Assembly (NCBI RefSeq): GCF_023806125.1 | Contig: NZ_JAMSKT010000009.1 | Location: 1-64,000 of the forward strand | Direction of reading: 5' to 3' | DNA length: 64,000 bases | Origin: Clostridium caldaquaticum | GTDB lineage: Bacteria > Bacillota > Clostridia > Clostridiales > Clostridiaceae | Shown here: piece after piece, positions 41,477-50,212 of the stretch | Position numbering within the stretch: position 1 is the stretch's first letter | How the letters are laid out: every line of letters begins with the position of its first letter | Notes under the pieces: generated by a model | Database searches by the model: none | What the model was told of the DNA's origin: nothing | The model's input: only the letters and a program-made list of their open reading frames with translations | Position numbers and translations under genes: made by a program

Positions 41477-42045
41477 ACTGGAATCACCCTATTCATAGAA
41501 AGAAGAGCATTTCTTGCTTCTTCTAATTTTGTTTTTTCCTCTGGTCTGTAGTCATCATAAAGGAGTTTCATTTGAAGAATAATTGCCCACTTTATTGCTT
41601 CAGGTACTTTATCTCCACCATCTCCATAACCTGCAACAACTCTAACTCTTATAGCATTTACAGATTGAAGTTCCACTACGGGCCAATGCTTTCCTCTATT
41701 TAAAACAACTCTGTTTACAAATCCATCTAAATCAGCAATGTAATTACTTTCATCAAATAAATACTCCTGTCTATTCTCATCATAATATTTTATACTTTCC
41801 ACCTTTTGTACCGGCGAACAGCTATTAAAAACTATAGCATTACCATTAGGGAAAGTATCCAAAACAAGCTCTAAGGTCTGAGTTATATATTTTCTATTTT
41901 GATAGTCTTCACACCATTCTCTTGCCTGCTTTATAAGACTTTGTATTAGCAAATCATCATCATTTCCATCTATTCTTAAATGGTGTTTTGCTTCTTCTAA
42001 AGTTATGGGTTCAACTGATGGTGGATTTATTATTTTAATTGCCAT
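41473..42045 (-). CDS. Phage head-tail connector (gp6-like), prophage A
   Basis: A 190-residue connector with the conserved N terminus IKIINPPSVEPITLEEAKHH and the VRVVAGYGDGGDKVPEAIKWAIILQMKLLYDDY block. It is the long form of the family; prophage B has a short one. ATG 42045 follows CGAGGTGATAAG, just after the terminator at 42057-42081. Confidence 0.88.
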   Translation of the reverse strand: MAIKIINPPSVEPITLEEAKHHLRIDGNDDDLLIQSLIKQAREWCEDYQNRKYITQTLELVLDTFPNGNAIVFNSCSPVQKVESIKYYDENRQEYLFDESNYIADLDGFVNRVVLNRGKHWPVVELQSVNAIRVRVVAGYGDGGDKVPEAIKWAIILQMKLLYDDYRPEEKTKLEEARNALLSMNRVIPV

Positions 42046-42056
42046 CTTATCACCTC

Positions 42057-42081
42057 GAAAAAAAGGAGCACTAAGGCTCCC
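42057..42081 (-). terminator. Terminator between head protein and connector genes
   Basis: Minus-strand GGAGC and GCTCC flank a 6-nt loop and lead into TTTTTTT, 5 bp past the stop of the 42086-42562 gene. It may attenuate transcription from capsid to neck genes. Confidence 0.65.
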
Positions 42082-42085
42082 TGAA

Positions 42086-42562
42086 TTAATCAACAACTAC
42101 AGATGAAGGGCTATCTCCTGCGTACTTACTGTCTAAAATATACTCTGCAGATGCAAAGTTAGTCGCTTGTGTGCTTGCTCCAATTCTTACATTAAGGCAA
42201 GTAAATCCTTCATTTATATCAAGCTTTGCAGGATCAATATGAAATACTACCTGCTTATTTTTTGCTGTATTTGCTACAGTGTAGCTTACTCCATCTGCTT
42301 TTCTTAAAAGTGAATCTCCTGAAGATACATCTTCATTTGCCCATACTGGAACAGTATTTGTTAAAGGCTTTGCATCAGTTCCTGAAACATCCTTTGCCTG
42401 ATACAAGGAAACTTGAGTTGCGTGGCCTACTGCCTGAGTTAGATTTACTACAACTGCTCCTCTTATTATATTTTTAAGACTTACATATGCTCCTGTTATT
42501 GCAGCATTAGTGGTCTTTGGCTCTACAGCCTGAACCACTTTATATTTTTCAACTAAATTCAT
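42086..42562 (-). CDS. Unknown head protein after the capsid, prophage A
   Basis: A 158-residue protein rich in Ala, Val and Thr (AVVVNLTQAVGHATQVSLYQAKDVSGTDAK; FTCLNVRIGAST). It contains no motif I can name. The position, separated from the capsid gene only by the inserted moron, suggests a decoration or head-stabilising protein. GAAGGAGGATTTAATC precedes the ATG. Confidence 0.55.
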   Translation of the reverse strand: MNLVEKYKVVQAVEPKTTNAAITGAYVSLKNIIRGAVVVNLTQAVGHATQVSLYQAKDVSGTDAKPLTNTVPVWANEDVSSGDSLLRKADGVSYTVANTAKNKQVVFHIDPAKLDINEGFTCLNVRIGASTQATNFASAEYILDSKYAGDSPSSVVVD

Positions 42563-42594
42563 GATTAAATCCTCCTTCTAATTTTTAAATTTAG

Positions 42595-42629
42595 GTAAAA
42601 GAAAAAGACCTACAATTTAGCAAGTCTTT
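42595..42629 (-). terminator. Terminator of the moron at 42726-43376
   Basis: Minus-strand AAAGACTTGC pairs along all ten positions (with GU pairs) to GTAGGTCTTT across TAAATT, followed by TTCTTTT. It ends the moron transcript before the phage head gene. Confidence 0.75.
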
Positions 42630-42725
42630 ATTTTACTTATATGTTATTTTAAATGTTAATGATAAAATCATCATTTAGTCATCACCGCTATCTTCAATAA
42701 TAATTAAAACTATAAATTGCAATTT

Positions 42726-43376
42726 TTACCGAGTCATCTTCCAGACAGAACCATCTGCCATTCTTCGTAAATATCCGGGACTTCTCTCAAGAATTTCTCC
42801 AGTTTCTGCAGTTCTAATAATAATTTCTTCACGGTAATCCGGATCTTCAATCCATTTTGACGTATACAATTTTCCATCATTCTGGAAATATAAGCTCTCA
42901 TTTTCTTCAAGTTGGATGTGCATTTCTTTTGGCCACAGAAAATCCACTGCATCACCTTGAACATCGTGCTTAACTAATGTAAATGGAGAAGTTACTAATC
43001 GTACATTTATCATATCTCCAACTTTTGAAAAAGACATTTCTGTAAGAACTTTCACACTCGAACACTCTGGTTTAAAGATAAGTACCTGTATAACTTCTTT
43101 ATTAAAGTCGTAGAGTATGATTCCAAATGAATTATCTTTACTCTCATAAACAGGTATTTCTAGAAAAACATTTTTTTCCTGTTTGATTGGCTCTAAAACT
43201 TTTCCTGATGGATACTCAATAAAATATAGTCTCGTGCCAGGGTACTTATTTTCAAAATCCGGTACTTCATAGGCTTCTGAACATGGCGTCCATCGTCCAT
43301 AATACCAAGAATCCGATTCATCTACTTTTTCTGGATATATATCTTCAAATCCTTTGAATATCTTAATATCCATTGT
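42726..43376 (-). CDS. Unknown protein inserted after the capsid gene (moron)
   Basis: A 216-residue, Glu/Tyr/Trp-rich soluble protein without a recognised family. It opens MDIKIFKGFEDIYPEKVDESDSWYYGRW; the end, RSPGYLRRMADGSVWKMTR, looks like a small beta-hairpin. There is no signal peptide or membrane segment. ATG 43376 has TGGAGGTATCAAAGACA. It has an extended -10 promoter of its own and a terminator, so it is expressed separately from phage genes, perhaps from the lysogen. Confidence 0.65.
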   Translation of the reverse strand, partial: TMDIKIFKGFEDIYPEKVDESDSWYYGRWTPCSEAYEVPDFENKYPGTRLYFIEYPSGKVLEPIKQEKNVFLEIPVYESKDNSFGIILYDFNKEVIQVLIFKPECSSVKVLTEMSFSKVGDMINVRLVTSPFTLVKHDVQGDAVDFLWPKEMHIQLEENESLYFQNDGKLYTSKWIEDPDYREEIIIRTAETGEILERSPGYLRRMADGSVWKMTR

Positions 43377-43444
43377 CTTTGATACCTCCACTATAAACTG
43401 TGATTTATAGATTTATTCTATAATTAGAACACTCTACAAACAAA

Positions 43445-43473
43445 ATTATACCATAAACATTACCAATTTTATG
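43445..43473 (-). promoter_or_regulatory. Extended -10 promoter of the moron
   Basis: The minus strand reads TGGTATAAT, a perfect extended -10 (TATAAT at 43450-43445), about 70 bp upstream of the 43376 start. A weak CATAAA lies 17 bp further upstream. Confidence 0.6.
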
Positions 43474-43500
43474 ATTACTTGTGGTATATTTTATTAATTT

Positions 43501-44784
43501 CTATCTATCCCCTAAAGTTACAAACGGACTTAATGGATTTGCACCCTTATAAGGCATTATTGGTTTATTCTTATAAGGCATACCATTAAATTTATAGATG
43601 AATCTAAATACCTGCTCATCATAGAGGAATCTTACATGAATAGACACATCAGCAGATGGCGCTTTCTTATCTATTCCAATGTACTGAGTTGGATCTGCTA
43701 AGATTATATCTCCCTTTTTACCAAGAGGTGAGCACTGCTCTATTGGAATAATTGGTCTATTAAGCAGTGTGCTGTACTGAGAAGTTGCAGCACCTCCAGA
43801 AGGCATAAACACTGGTGCTCCTCCAGTTCCAATATTAAGAGCCATAGTGTAAAGCTGTGGTTCTATCTCTTGGTTTATATACCATACTGCATTTGCTCTA
43901 AGTCTTGCAGGCATTGAACTCCACATTTTAAGTATATTTTCATACTTTATAGTTCCTGCTGCTTGGTCTTTTTCTTTAGGTACAGTAACTAATGCATCAG
44001 AATTTAATATTCCAAGAGGCATTCCTACACCCGTACCATTAATAATTGCATCATCAATCTTAAAACTCATTTCATCTGCATAGGCTTGTCTTACTATAGC
44101 TTCTAAAGCTGTAGTATCCTGAAGCAAATCATCAGTTACATAGCAAAGTGCTAAAAGTTTTTGAAGGGACATTTCAATTTCCTTAAACTTTGGTTTACTT
44201 TGAGCTGCTGTTTCAGCTTCAGCTACCCAGTAAGCCTGAACTCCACCCCATCTACTTCCGTTTGCTCTGCTGTTTTCATCAATACCAAGTGCTCTAAGTC
44301 TATTGGTATTAGCACCAATTGGAATCATTCTTATTCTGTTTGCCACTTGACTTTGAGTCATCATGGATTCAAACAAATCATTAATAAAGTCATTCTCAAG
44401 AAGGAAGCCACCTTCAGAAGCTACACTTTCATTTAAGCCTGTAGCTGAATTCTGATAGGTTAATCTGTTGTCCATTCTTCCACCTGGAGATGAAGCCTTA
44501 GCAACAGCACCTAAAAACTCCCCCATGCTCTTCCACTTCTTTTCATCATGGTTTTTAGGCTGAGCATATATTGGTTCATTTACTGGCGTCTTAGCCTGTT
44601 TTTCTCTTTCTGCATTTAATGTATCTATTTCTTTTTGTGCCTCAATTTTAGCTTTTAAAGCCTTAATTTCAGAAAGCTTTGCATTAATTTCATCAGCTGT
44701 TGCATCTTCATTTTGAATTAAGTTTTTTGATTCTGTTTCTAAATTTGATAATTTAGCTAATAATTCTTTCATTTTTTCTGACAT
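43501..44784 (-). CDS. Major capsid protein (HK97 fold), prophage A
   Basis: A 427-residue capsid precursor. Residues 1-65 form a coiled-coil delta domain (LLAKLSNLETESKNL, KLSEIKALKAKIEAQ); the mature part starts near SATGLNESVASEGGFLLEN. Further landmarks are LQDTTALEAIVRQAYADE and VRFLYDEQVFRFIYKFNGMP. It is homologous to 4707-5984 but clearly diverged. The ClpP-like protease encoded upstream processes it. Confidence 0.94.
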   Translation of the reverse strand: MSEKMKELLAKLSNLETESKNLIQNEDATADEINAKLSEIKALKAKIEAQKEIDTLNAEREKQAKTPVNEPIYAQPKNHDEKKWKSMGEFLGAVAKASSPGGRMDNRLTYQNSATGLNESVASEGGFLLENDFINDLFESMMTQSQVANRIRMIPIGANTNRLRALGIDENSRANGSRWGGVQAYWVAEAETAAQSKPKFKEIEMSLQKLLALCYVTDDLLQDTTALEAIVRQAYADEMSFKIDDAIINGTGVGMPLGILNSDALVTVPKEKDQAAGTIKYENILKMWSSMPARLRANAVWYINQEIEPQLYTMALNIGTGGAPVFMPSGGAATSQYSTLLNRPIIPIEQCSPLGKKGDIILADPTQYIGIDKKAPSADVSIHVRFLYDEQVFRFIYKFNGMPYKNKPIMPYKGANPLSPFVTLGDR

Positions 44785-44817
44785 ATACGTTACCTTCCTT
44801 TCAAAATAATAGATGCC

Positions 44818-45522
44818 CTAAAGTTCACACTCTAAGGCAAGTTTTGCTTTTAATAATTTTATTGTTTCTTCATTTTTATTGGTTAGTTCCTTTTTATCTA
44901 ACAACAAAGATTTTGGAGTATTCTTATATCTATTTAGAATTTGCATATCGTAATTTTTACATCGAGCTGAAATTTTATTTTCTTCTATTAATTCATCTGC
45001 AAATCCTAAATCTACAGCTTCTTTACCAGTAAGCCATGTTTCTTTATCCATTAGTTCTTTAATTTTATCCTCTGATAAACCAGTTTTCTCAATATATACT
45101 TCCACTATGGTCTGATTTACTTTATCTAATATATCAGCTAAAGCCCTAAAGTCATTTGCATTTCCTTCTGCAAAAGCTGATGCATTATGCACCATAATCA
45201 TTGCATTCTTTGGAATATAAACTTTACCGCACATGCTTATAACACTGGCTATTGAAGCACTTATACCGTCAATATAAACCTTCTTAATTGCCTTATGTCT
45301 TTTAAGCTGTGAATAAATACTTTGACCTTCAAATACTGAACCGCCGGGAGAATTAATGTAAATATTTAGCAGTTCAATATCTCCTAAATTCTCTAAATCT
45401 TCTTTAAAGCTATTAGCAGTTACATCTGAATCATCCCATTTATAAGGTGTTATTTCTCCATAAATATATAAATCAGCACTTTTAGAATCCTTCCTTGAAA
45501 AATTATAATATTTGGCTCTCAA
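44818..45522 (-). CDS. ClpP-type prohead protease, prophage A
   Basis: A 234-residue S14/ClpP-like serine protease. LNIYINSPGGSVFEGQSI forms the oxyanion strand, GISASIASVISMCG has the catalytic serine, and AMIMVHNASA has the histidine; an Asp follows in the helical domain. Such proteases mature the capsid in many HK97-like phages. The C-terminal 40 residues are charged and may act as a scaffold. It overlaps the homing endonuclease gene by 4 nt. Prophage B has a U35-type protease instead. Confidence 0.93.
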   Translation of the reverse strand: MRAKYYNFSRKDSKSADLYIYGEITPYKWDDSDVTANSFKEDLENLGDIELLNIYINSPGGSVFEGQSIYSQLKRHKAIKKVYIDGISASIASVISMCGKVYIPKNAMIMVHNASAFAEGNANDFRALADILDKVNQTIVEVYIEKTGLSEDKIKELMDKETWLTGKEAVDLGFADELIEENKISARCKNYDMQILNRYKNTPKSLLLDKKELTNKNEETIKLLKAKLALECEL

Positions 45523-46049
45523 ATCGCTTCACCTCCTCTGAACCTGTATTCACCATAAACCTTTATTTCAGCTTCTTTTCTAGCTTTTACTGCATCATAA
45601 AAGTTATAAAACCTCCCTAACTTTTTCTGTTTTTTGTTTATAGAGATATAACTTAGCCATTTACCACTTTCTTTATCCCATGTTACCCCAGTAGCACCAC
45701 TGGTATTATTATTTTTTCTTCTTACATTTATAACATTTTGGCTTGGATTACATATTCTTAAGTTTTCTTTTAGATTATCACAGGAATCTCCATTTATATG
45801 ATCAACAAGATTCTTCTTGTCAAACTCAAATTGATTTAATAAAAATCTATGAAGTTTAATATGTTTTTTATTTATTACTGCTGAAAAATATATTCTTTTA
45901 CTCCTATTATCATAAGCACCATACCAATAGTAATTTTTAATCCTTTCATAATCCTCTATATCAAAATAAAACTTTCTGCCTTTTGAGTCATAACCTATTC
46001 CATATTCTCCTGTTAAATCAAATTTATTGTATTTCTTTCTAGCAGCCAT
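45519..46049 (-). CDS. Free-standing HNH homing endonuclease with AP2-like end
   Basis: A 176-residue phage homing endonuclease: IKLHRFLLNQFEFDKKNLVDHINGDSCDNLKENLRICNPSQN is the HNH core, and NTSGATGVTWDKESGKWLSYISINKKQKKLGRF is an AP2-type DNA-binding module. These genes spread by cutting related phages that lack them. It lies between portal and protease genes, the usual kind of site for such an insertion. ATG 46049 is preceded by GTGGGTGAAAAA. It has no role in head assembly. Confidence 0.9.
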   Translation of the reverse strand: MAARKKYNKFDLTGEYGIGYDSKGRKFYFDIEDYERIKNYYWYGAYDNRSKRIYFSAVINKKHIKLHRFLLNQFEFDKKNLVDHINGDSCDNLKENLRICNPSQNVINVRRKNNNTSGATGVTWDKESGKWLSYISINKKQKKLGRFYNFYDAVKARKEAEIKVYGEYRFRGGEAI

Positions 46050-46109
46050 TTTTTCACCCACTTTAATGCAAAATAAAAAGACATATTTCTATGCCTTAAA
46101 ATGTTTTTC

Positions 46110-47363
46110 TTATTTTTTATCAGCTATTATTTTATAGATTTCATTTTTAATTTCCTCAACTTCCTGTTTCCCTGCCTCACTCATGTTGAGAGGCTCCAAA
46201 TATCTATCTCCATTAGGTATTGGATTCATATTTTCAAGCCTTCTAATATCATTAACAGAAAGCCATCCCCACTGTCTTCCTTGTGCATAGGCTTCATATC
46301 TTGATTTAATATCTCCACGAAGAAGTCCGCTTATATTGAATTCAAAGTATCTGTTTTTTCTCCTTGATTCCTTTGATAAAAGCTGAAGATTTAAATTTTC
46401 TTCCCATTTTTTAAACCACGGCAGCATAGTGTAAACAATAAACTCTAAGCTCTGATGTTCAATATTGTTATTTGTGGATCTTGTTAAATCCTGCACCAGA
46501 TGAAGTGGTACTCTGAAAATTCTACACACATCTTCTATTCTAAATCTCTTAGATTCTAAGAACTGTGCATCTGTAAGCTTCATGGTTATTTCCTTAAATT
46601 GCCCTCCACCTTCAAGTATCATTGGAACTCCTGCATTGGAAAGTCCTGTATAATTCTTTTTTATATCCTTTTTTAGTCTTTGGAAGGCTTCATCTGAAAG
46701 CTCGTTAGGATACTGAAAAATACCGCTGGTTGAAGCCCTGTTATGATAAAAATTTCTTTCAAAGGTGTCCTGCGATAATCCAATATCAATAGTAAGTGCT
46801 GCATAACTAAGAGGTGTTATTCCTATATACCCGTCTAAAGTAAGTCCCGGAATATGAAATATTTCATCTCTTGTTTTAGGCTCTTGCTTCCCATCAATAT
46901 AATAAAGAAGTCTTCCTGTAGATTTATCTATATCAATTCTTACTCTGTCCCATGATATAGGTCTAAGCTCTAAAAGCTCTCCATGAATATTAAAAACCTT
47001 TTGTGCTATAAAGTTTCCGCCAAGGTTTATATTTGTCATCCCAAACTCTTTAAACTGTACTGGTGTCATTTCTGCATTTGGTGCATAATGAAGTACACCA
47101 TATTCAGCAGTATCTGTAACCTGCCTCCTGTTTCCTTTATCATCTTTTTCATAAAGCATTATAGGACAGCTTGCCAAGGTTTCAGAAAGGACTCTATTGC
47201 AGGCAAAAACTGCAGAAAAACTCATAGCGGCTGCTGTATCTATTTTAAAATTATCTTTTACAACTTCTTCGCCACTAAAAAAATCCTCCGAATATTTCTG
47301 AAGGACTTCAAACAAGGCATTCTGCGGTGTTAAAAATAACTTCACTCTATCTTTCAGTTTCAA
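46110..47363 (-). CDS. Phage portal protein (HK97 family), prophage A
   Basis: A 417-residue portal protein with VFACNRVLSETLASCPIMLYE, FRVPLHLVQDLTRSTNNNIEHQSLEF and LPWFKKWEENLN. It is homologous to 6571-7860, but much less conserved between the two prophages than the terminase. It starts 12 bp after the terminase gene, with no insertion between them. Confidence 0.95.
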   Translation of the reverse strand: MKLKDRVKLFLTPQNALFEVLQKYSEDFFSGEEVVKDNFKIDTAAAMSFSAVFACNRVLSETLASCPIMLYEKDDKGNRRQVTDTAEYGVLHYAPNAEMTPVQFKEFGMTNINLGGNFIAQKVFNIHGELLELRPISWDRVRIDIDKSTGRLLYYIDGKQEPKTRDEIFHIPGLTLDGYIGITPLSYAALTIDIGLSQDTFERNFYHNRASTSGIFQYPNELSDEAFQRLKKDIKKNYTGLSNAGVPMILEGGGQFKEITMKLTDAQFLESKRFRIEDVCRIFRVPLHLVQDLTRSTNNNIEHQSLEFIVYTMLPWFKKWEENLNLQLLSKESRRKNRYFEFNISGLLRGDIKSRYEAYAQGRQWGWLSVNDIRRLENMNPIPNGDRYLEPLNMSEAGKQEVEEIKNEIYKIIADKK

Positions 47364-47374
47364 AGCACCACCTC

Positions 47375-48925
47375 CTAATCAAGAAAACTCCTCATTCCTC
47401 TTTTTTCATAGACACTTTCTTTATTTTCATATCTTATTGATCTGTCAAGTGCCATAATAAGTGCTACAGCACCATCTATCTTTTCAGTAGACTTTTCTTT
47501 GTCAGGCTTTATATTGCCTGCAGGATCAGTTTTTACATAAATATTATCCATCATCCACCTTAAAACAGGATGTCCTCCATGGGCTATTTTCTTTTCAAGA
47601 GTAATTTTCATAAGCTCCTTTGTAGGAGGAGACATATCCTTATACCCCTGCCCAAAAGGTACAACTGTAAATCCCATTCCCTCAAGGTTCTGTACCATCT
47701 GCACAGCACCCCACCTGTCAAAGGCAATTTCTTTTATGTTGTATTTTTTCCCAAGCTCTTCAATAAAGGTTTCTATATAGCCATAATGAACTACATTTCC
47801 TTCAGTAGTTTTTAAGTATCCCTGCTTTTTCCAAATATCATAAGGTACATGATCTCGTCTTACTCTTAAATTTAAATTATCCTCTGGTATCCAAAAGTGA
47901 GGAAGAACAATATATTTTTCATCTGATGTTCTTGGAGGAAATACTAAAACAAAGGCTGTGATATCTGTGGTACTTGAAAGGTCAAGTCCTCCATAACATT
48001 CCCTGCCTTTTAATTTATCTATATCAACTTTAAAAGCACACTCATCCCACTTGTCCATCTGCATCCATCTTGTGGACTGCTTTACCCATTGATTAAGTCT
48101 TAGCTGACGGAATATATTCTCTTCAGCAGGATTTTCTTTTGCACTGTTAAAGGCATTTCTCACTTTTTCTATATCTATGGTATGCCCAAGAGAAGGATTT
48201 GCTTTATACCAGTTTTTCTCTAAGGTCCAATCGTCATTGTCATCTATTCCATAAATAACAGGATAAAAGGTTGGATCAATTTTTCTTCCTTCTAATATAT
48301 CTACTGCCTTTTGATGTACTTCATAGCATATAGAATTTCTATCTGTTCCGGCTGTAGTTATAAGAAAAAACAGCGGCTGCAATCTTGCATCACCACTCCC
48401 TTTGGTCATAACGTCATATAAATCCCTGTTAGGCTGGGCATGAAGTTCATCAAATACCACCGAATGAATATTAAGCCCGTGTTTGGAGTAGGCTTCAGCA
48501 GATAATACCTGATAAAAACTATTTGTAGGCTTATATATTAATCTTTTTACAGAAAGAACAGGTTTAATTCTTTTCTTAAGAGCAGGACACTGTTCTACCA
48601 TTTCAACAGCTACATCAAAAACGATAGAAGCCTGTTGTCTATCTGCAGCACAGCCGTAAACTTCAGCTCCCCATTCTCCATCTCCGCAGGTCATATAAAG
48701 AGCAACTGCAGCAGCAAGCTCTGATTTCCCGTTCTTTTTGGGTATTTCAACATAAGCAGTATTATACTGCCTGTATCCATTTTCTTTTACTGTTCCGAAT
48801 ATATCCCTTATAATTTTATCCTGCCAAGGCAGAAGATCAAAAGGAACACCACGCCACTGACCCTTTGTATGCTTTAAGCAGTTAATAAAGTTTACGGCAT
48901 GCTGTGCTTTTGCTTCATCATACAC
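47375..48925 (-). CDS. Terminase large subunit, prophage A
   Basis: A 516-residue TerL with Walker A-like VEIPKKNGKSE, Walker B SVVFDELHAQ and the nuclease block ECYGGLDLSSTTDIT. It is nearly the same as TerL at 9002-10543. I placed the start at GTG 48925, because AAAGGAGGCAGTAAGA precedes it and the protein then begins at the same residue as its prophage B relative; the upstream ATG would add 17 unrelated residues. It overlaps the TerS gene by 8 nt. Confidence 0.95.
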   Translation of the reverse strand: MYDEAKAQHAVNFINCLKHTKGQWRGVPFDLLPWQDKIIRDIFGTVKENGYRQYNTAYVEIPKKNGKSELAAAVALYMTCGDGEWGAEVYGCAADRQQASIVFDVAVEMVEQCPALKKRIKPVLSVKRLIYKPTNSFYQVLSAEAYSKHGLNIHSVVFDELHAQPNRDLYDVMTKGSGDARLQPLFFLITTAGTDRNSICYEVHQKAVDILEGRKIDPTFYPVIYGIDDNDDWTLEKNWYKANPSLGHTIDIEKVRNAFNSAKENPAEENIFRQLRLNQWVKQSTRWMQMDKWDECAFKVDIDKLKGRECYGGLDLSSTTDITAFVLVFPPRTSDEKYIVLPHFWIPEDNLNLRVRRDHVPYDIWKKQGYLKTTEGNVVHYGYIETFIEELGKKYNIKEIAFDRWGAVQMVQNLEGMGFTVVPFGQGYKDMSPPTKELMKITLEKKIAHGGHPVLRWMMDNIYVKTDPAGNIKPDKEKSTEKIDGAVALIMALDRSIRYENKESVYEKRGMRSFLD

Positions 48926-49400
48926 TCTTACTGCCTCCTTTATAAAGTATAAGTTCCATTGGATCTTCTTCATCATTTATATTGTCAGTGACTATTCTGC
49001 TTCTTGCTGATGGAGTAAGCCCAAACTGTTCACAGAATCTGTTCATGATTTTAAGGTAGGTTTGAGCGATAGATACCTGTGGCACCTGCTGCCAGTATCC
49101 CGATGGTGTTTTTACAATAGTTCCATGTTTAGTTATAAATTCTTCTGCTTCCTTCCACCTTGCATAGGCTTGACAATATCCTGCAAAGGCTGCCATATCT
49201 ATTTCTGTAAGTATTCCCATTGCCTCAAGCTGCTTTGACATTCTCCTCCACTCTTTTTTAGCTTCAGCATCAAGCCAGCCTGGACATTTAGGTGCTTTTT
49301 TCTCAGGTTTTGGTTCATCTACATTAAGTGGTCTTTTCCCTGGATTTCCTTCAAGTATTTTTAATGCTGTTGGTTTTGGTTTTCTTCCCCTTTGAGCCAT
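48918..49400 (-). CDS. Terminase small subunit (P27 family), prophage A
   Basis: A 160-residue P27-type TerS (basic RGRKPKPTALKILEGNPGK start, LGLTPSARSRI near the end-like FGLTPSARSRIV). ATG 49400 follows GGAGGTGATACCT. It shares most of its sequence with 10548-11018. It recognises the packaging site, probably near 55846-55876. Confidence 0.95.
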   Translation of the reverse strand: MAQRGRKPKPTALKILEGNPGKRPLNVDEPKPEKKAPKCPGWLDAEAKKEWRRMSKQLEAMGILTEIDMAAFAGYCQAYARWKEAEEFITKHGTIVKTPSGYWQQVPQVSIAQTYLKIMNRFCEQFGLTPSARSRIVTDNINDEEDPMELILYKGGSKSV

Positions 49401-49495
49401 AGGTATCACCTCCAATCCTTGATTTTATATATAAAAAGAGCCTACAAAAGTAAGCTCTTGAAATTGCATATTTCGTTTTACCTATGGGATAAATT

Positions 49496-49660
49496 TTATT
49501 CTTTATGTTTAAAATTCTGCATATTTAATTTTTGATAAGCTGCTATAAGCTTGTCTAAAATTTCGCTTTGCTTAAGTATTTTTTCATTAGTAAGATTTTC
49601 ATATCCAGTTTCAATCATATCTTCTAACTTTTTCTTTTCTCGTTTTAACTCCTCATACAA
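49496..49660 (-). CDS. Spo0E-like aspartyl-phosphate phosphatase
   Basis: A short two-helix protein of about 54 residues. The second helix has KQSEILDKLIAAYQKL, matching the S-x-x-L-D signature of the Spo0E family, whose members dephosphorylate Spo0A~P and so delay sporulation. The likely start is TTG 49660, which follows a GGTGAGGGG site; an ATG-like start 45 nt upstream would run through the promoter. It lies in prophage A between terminase and the GGCT gene with an own promoter. Confidence 0.75.
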   Translation of the reverse strand: MYEELKREKKKLEDMIETGYENLTNEKILKQSEILDKLIAAYQKLNMQNFKHKE

Positions 49661-49693
49661 CTTAAGTATTCCCCTCACCCCCGGCTTTTCAAC

Positions 49694-49727
49694 AGTATAG
49701 CACAAAATTCTTGTTGCATTTTGTCAA
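49694..49727 (-). promoter_or_regulatory. Promoter of the Spo0E-like gene
   Basis: The minus strand has TGCTATACT, an extended -10 (TATACT at 49699-49694), about 34 bp upstream of the TTG start. A perfect TTGACA (49727-49722) is present but 22 bp away from the -10, too far for normal spacing, so the extended -10 is the main evidence. Confidence 0.5.
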
Positions 49728-49754
49728 TACTTGTTATTAAATAAATATTTTTAT

Positions 49755-50186
49755 TTAATAGGTATTATCGTTATTTTCAAAACTTCTCAACCTTGCTTCT
49801 TTAAGACTTTCAAGCGTCAAATCCCAATCCTTAAAACCTTGCTTTATAATACTGTAATACATATCTGAGGGTTTTCCTGTTCCTTTTTCATTCATTATAT
49901 AAGCAAAGGCTTCATAAATTTTCCCATTCTCATCTTCTGCTTTTACGTTTATTTTTCTGTATAGTCTTGGATACCCTTCATACATATCAAGATTTTTGAT
50001 ATCTTTATCTGAAACTTTATAAACAGCTCCATAAACTACATCATCAGCACTTTCAATAATATCTGCTACCGTGTTAAAAACTAATTTATATCCATTTAGC
50101 TTTACTTTAATAATCGGAACTGAATCAGGACATCTTTTTTTCATTTGAACCTTATTAAGATTTGAACCATAAGCAAAATACAGCAT
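49755..50186 (-). CDS. Gamma-glutamylcyclotransferase (AIG2/GGCT-like)
   Basis: A 143-residue GGCT-fold protein with the substrate loop YFAYGSNLN at the N terminus and the acidic LDMYEGYPRLYRK segment that holds the catalytic Glu. Enzymes of this fold release 5-oxoproline from gamma-glutamyl groups. ATG 50186 follows TTGGAGGAGAAAATTA. It directly follows the amidoligase gene, so it may remove or edit the isopeptide the ligase makes. Confidence 0.88.
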   Translation of the reverse strand: MLYFAYGSNLNKVQMKKRCPDSVPIIKVKLNGYKLVFNTVADIIESADDVVYGAVYKVSDKDIKNLDMYEGYPRLYRKINVKAEDENGKIYEAFAYIMNEKGTGKPSDMYYSIIKQGFKDWDLTLESLKEARLRSFENNDNTY

Positions 50187-50212
50187 TAATTTTCTCCTCC
50201 AATATACAATAT

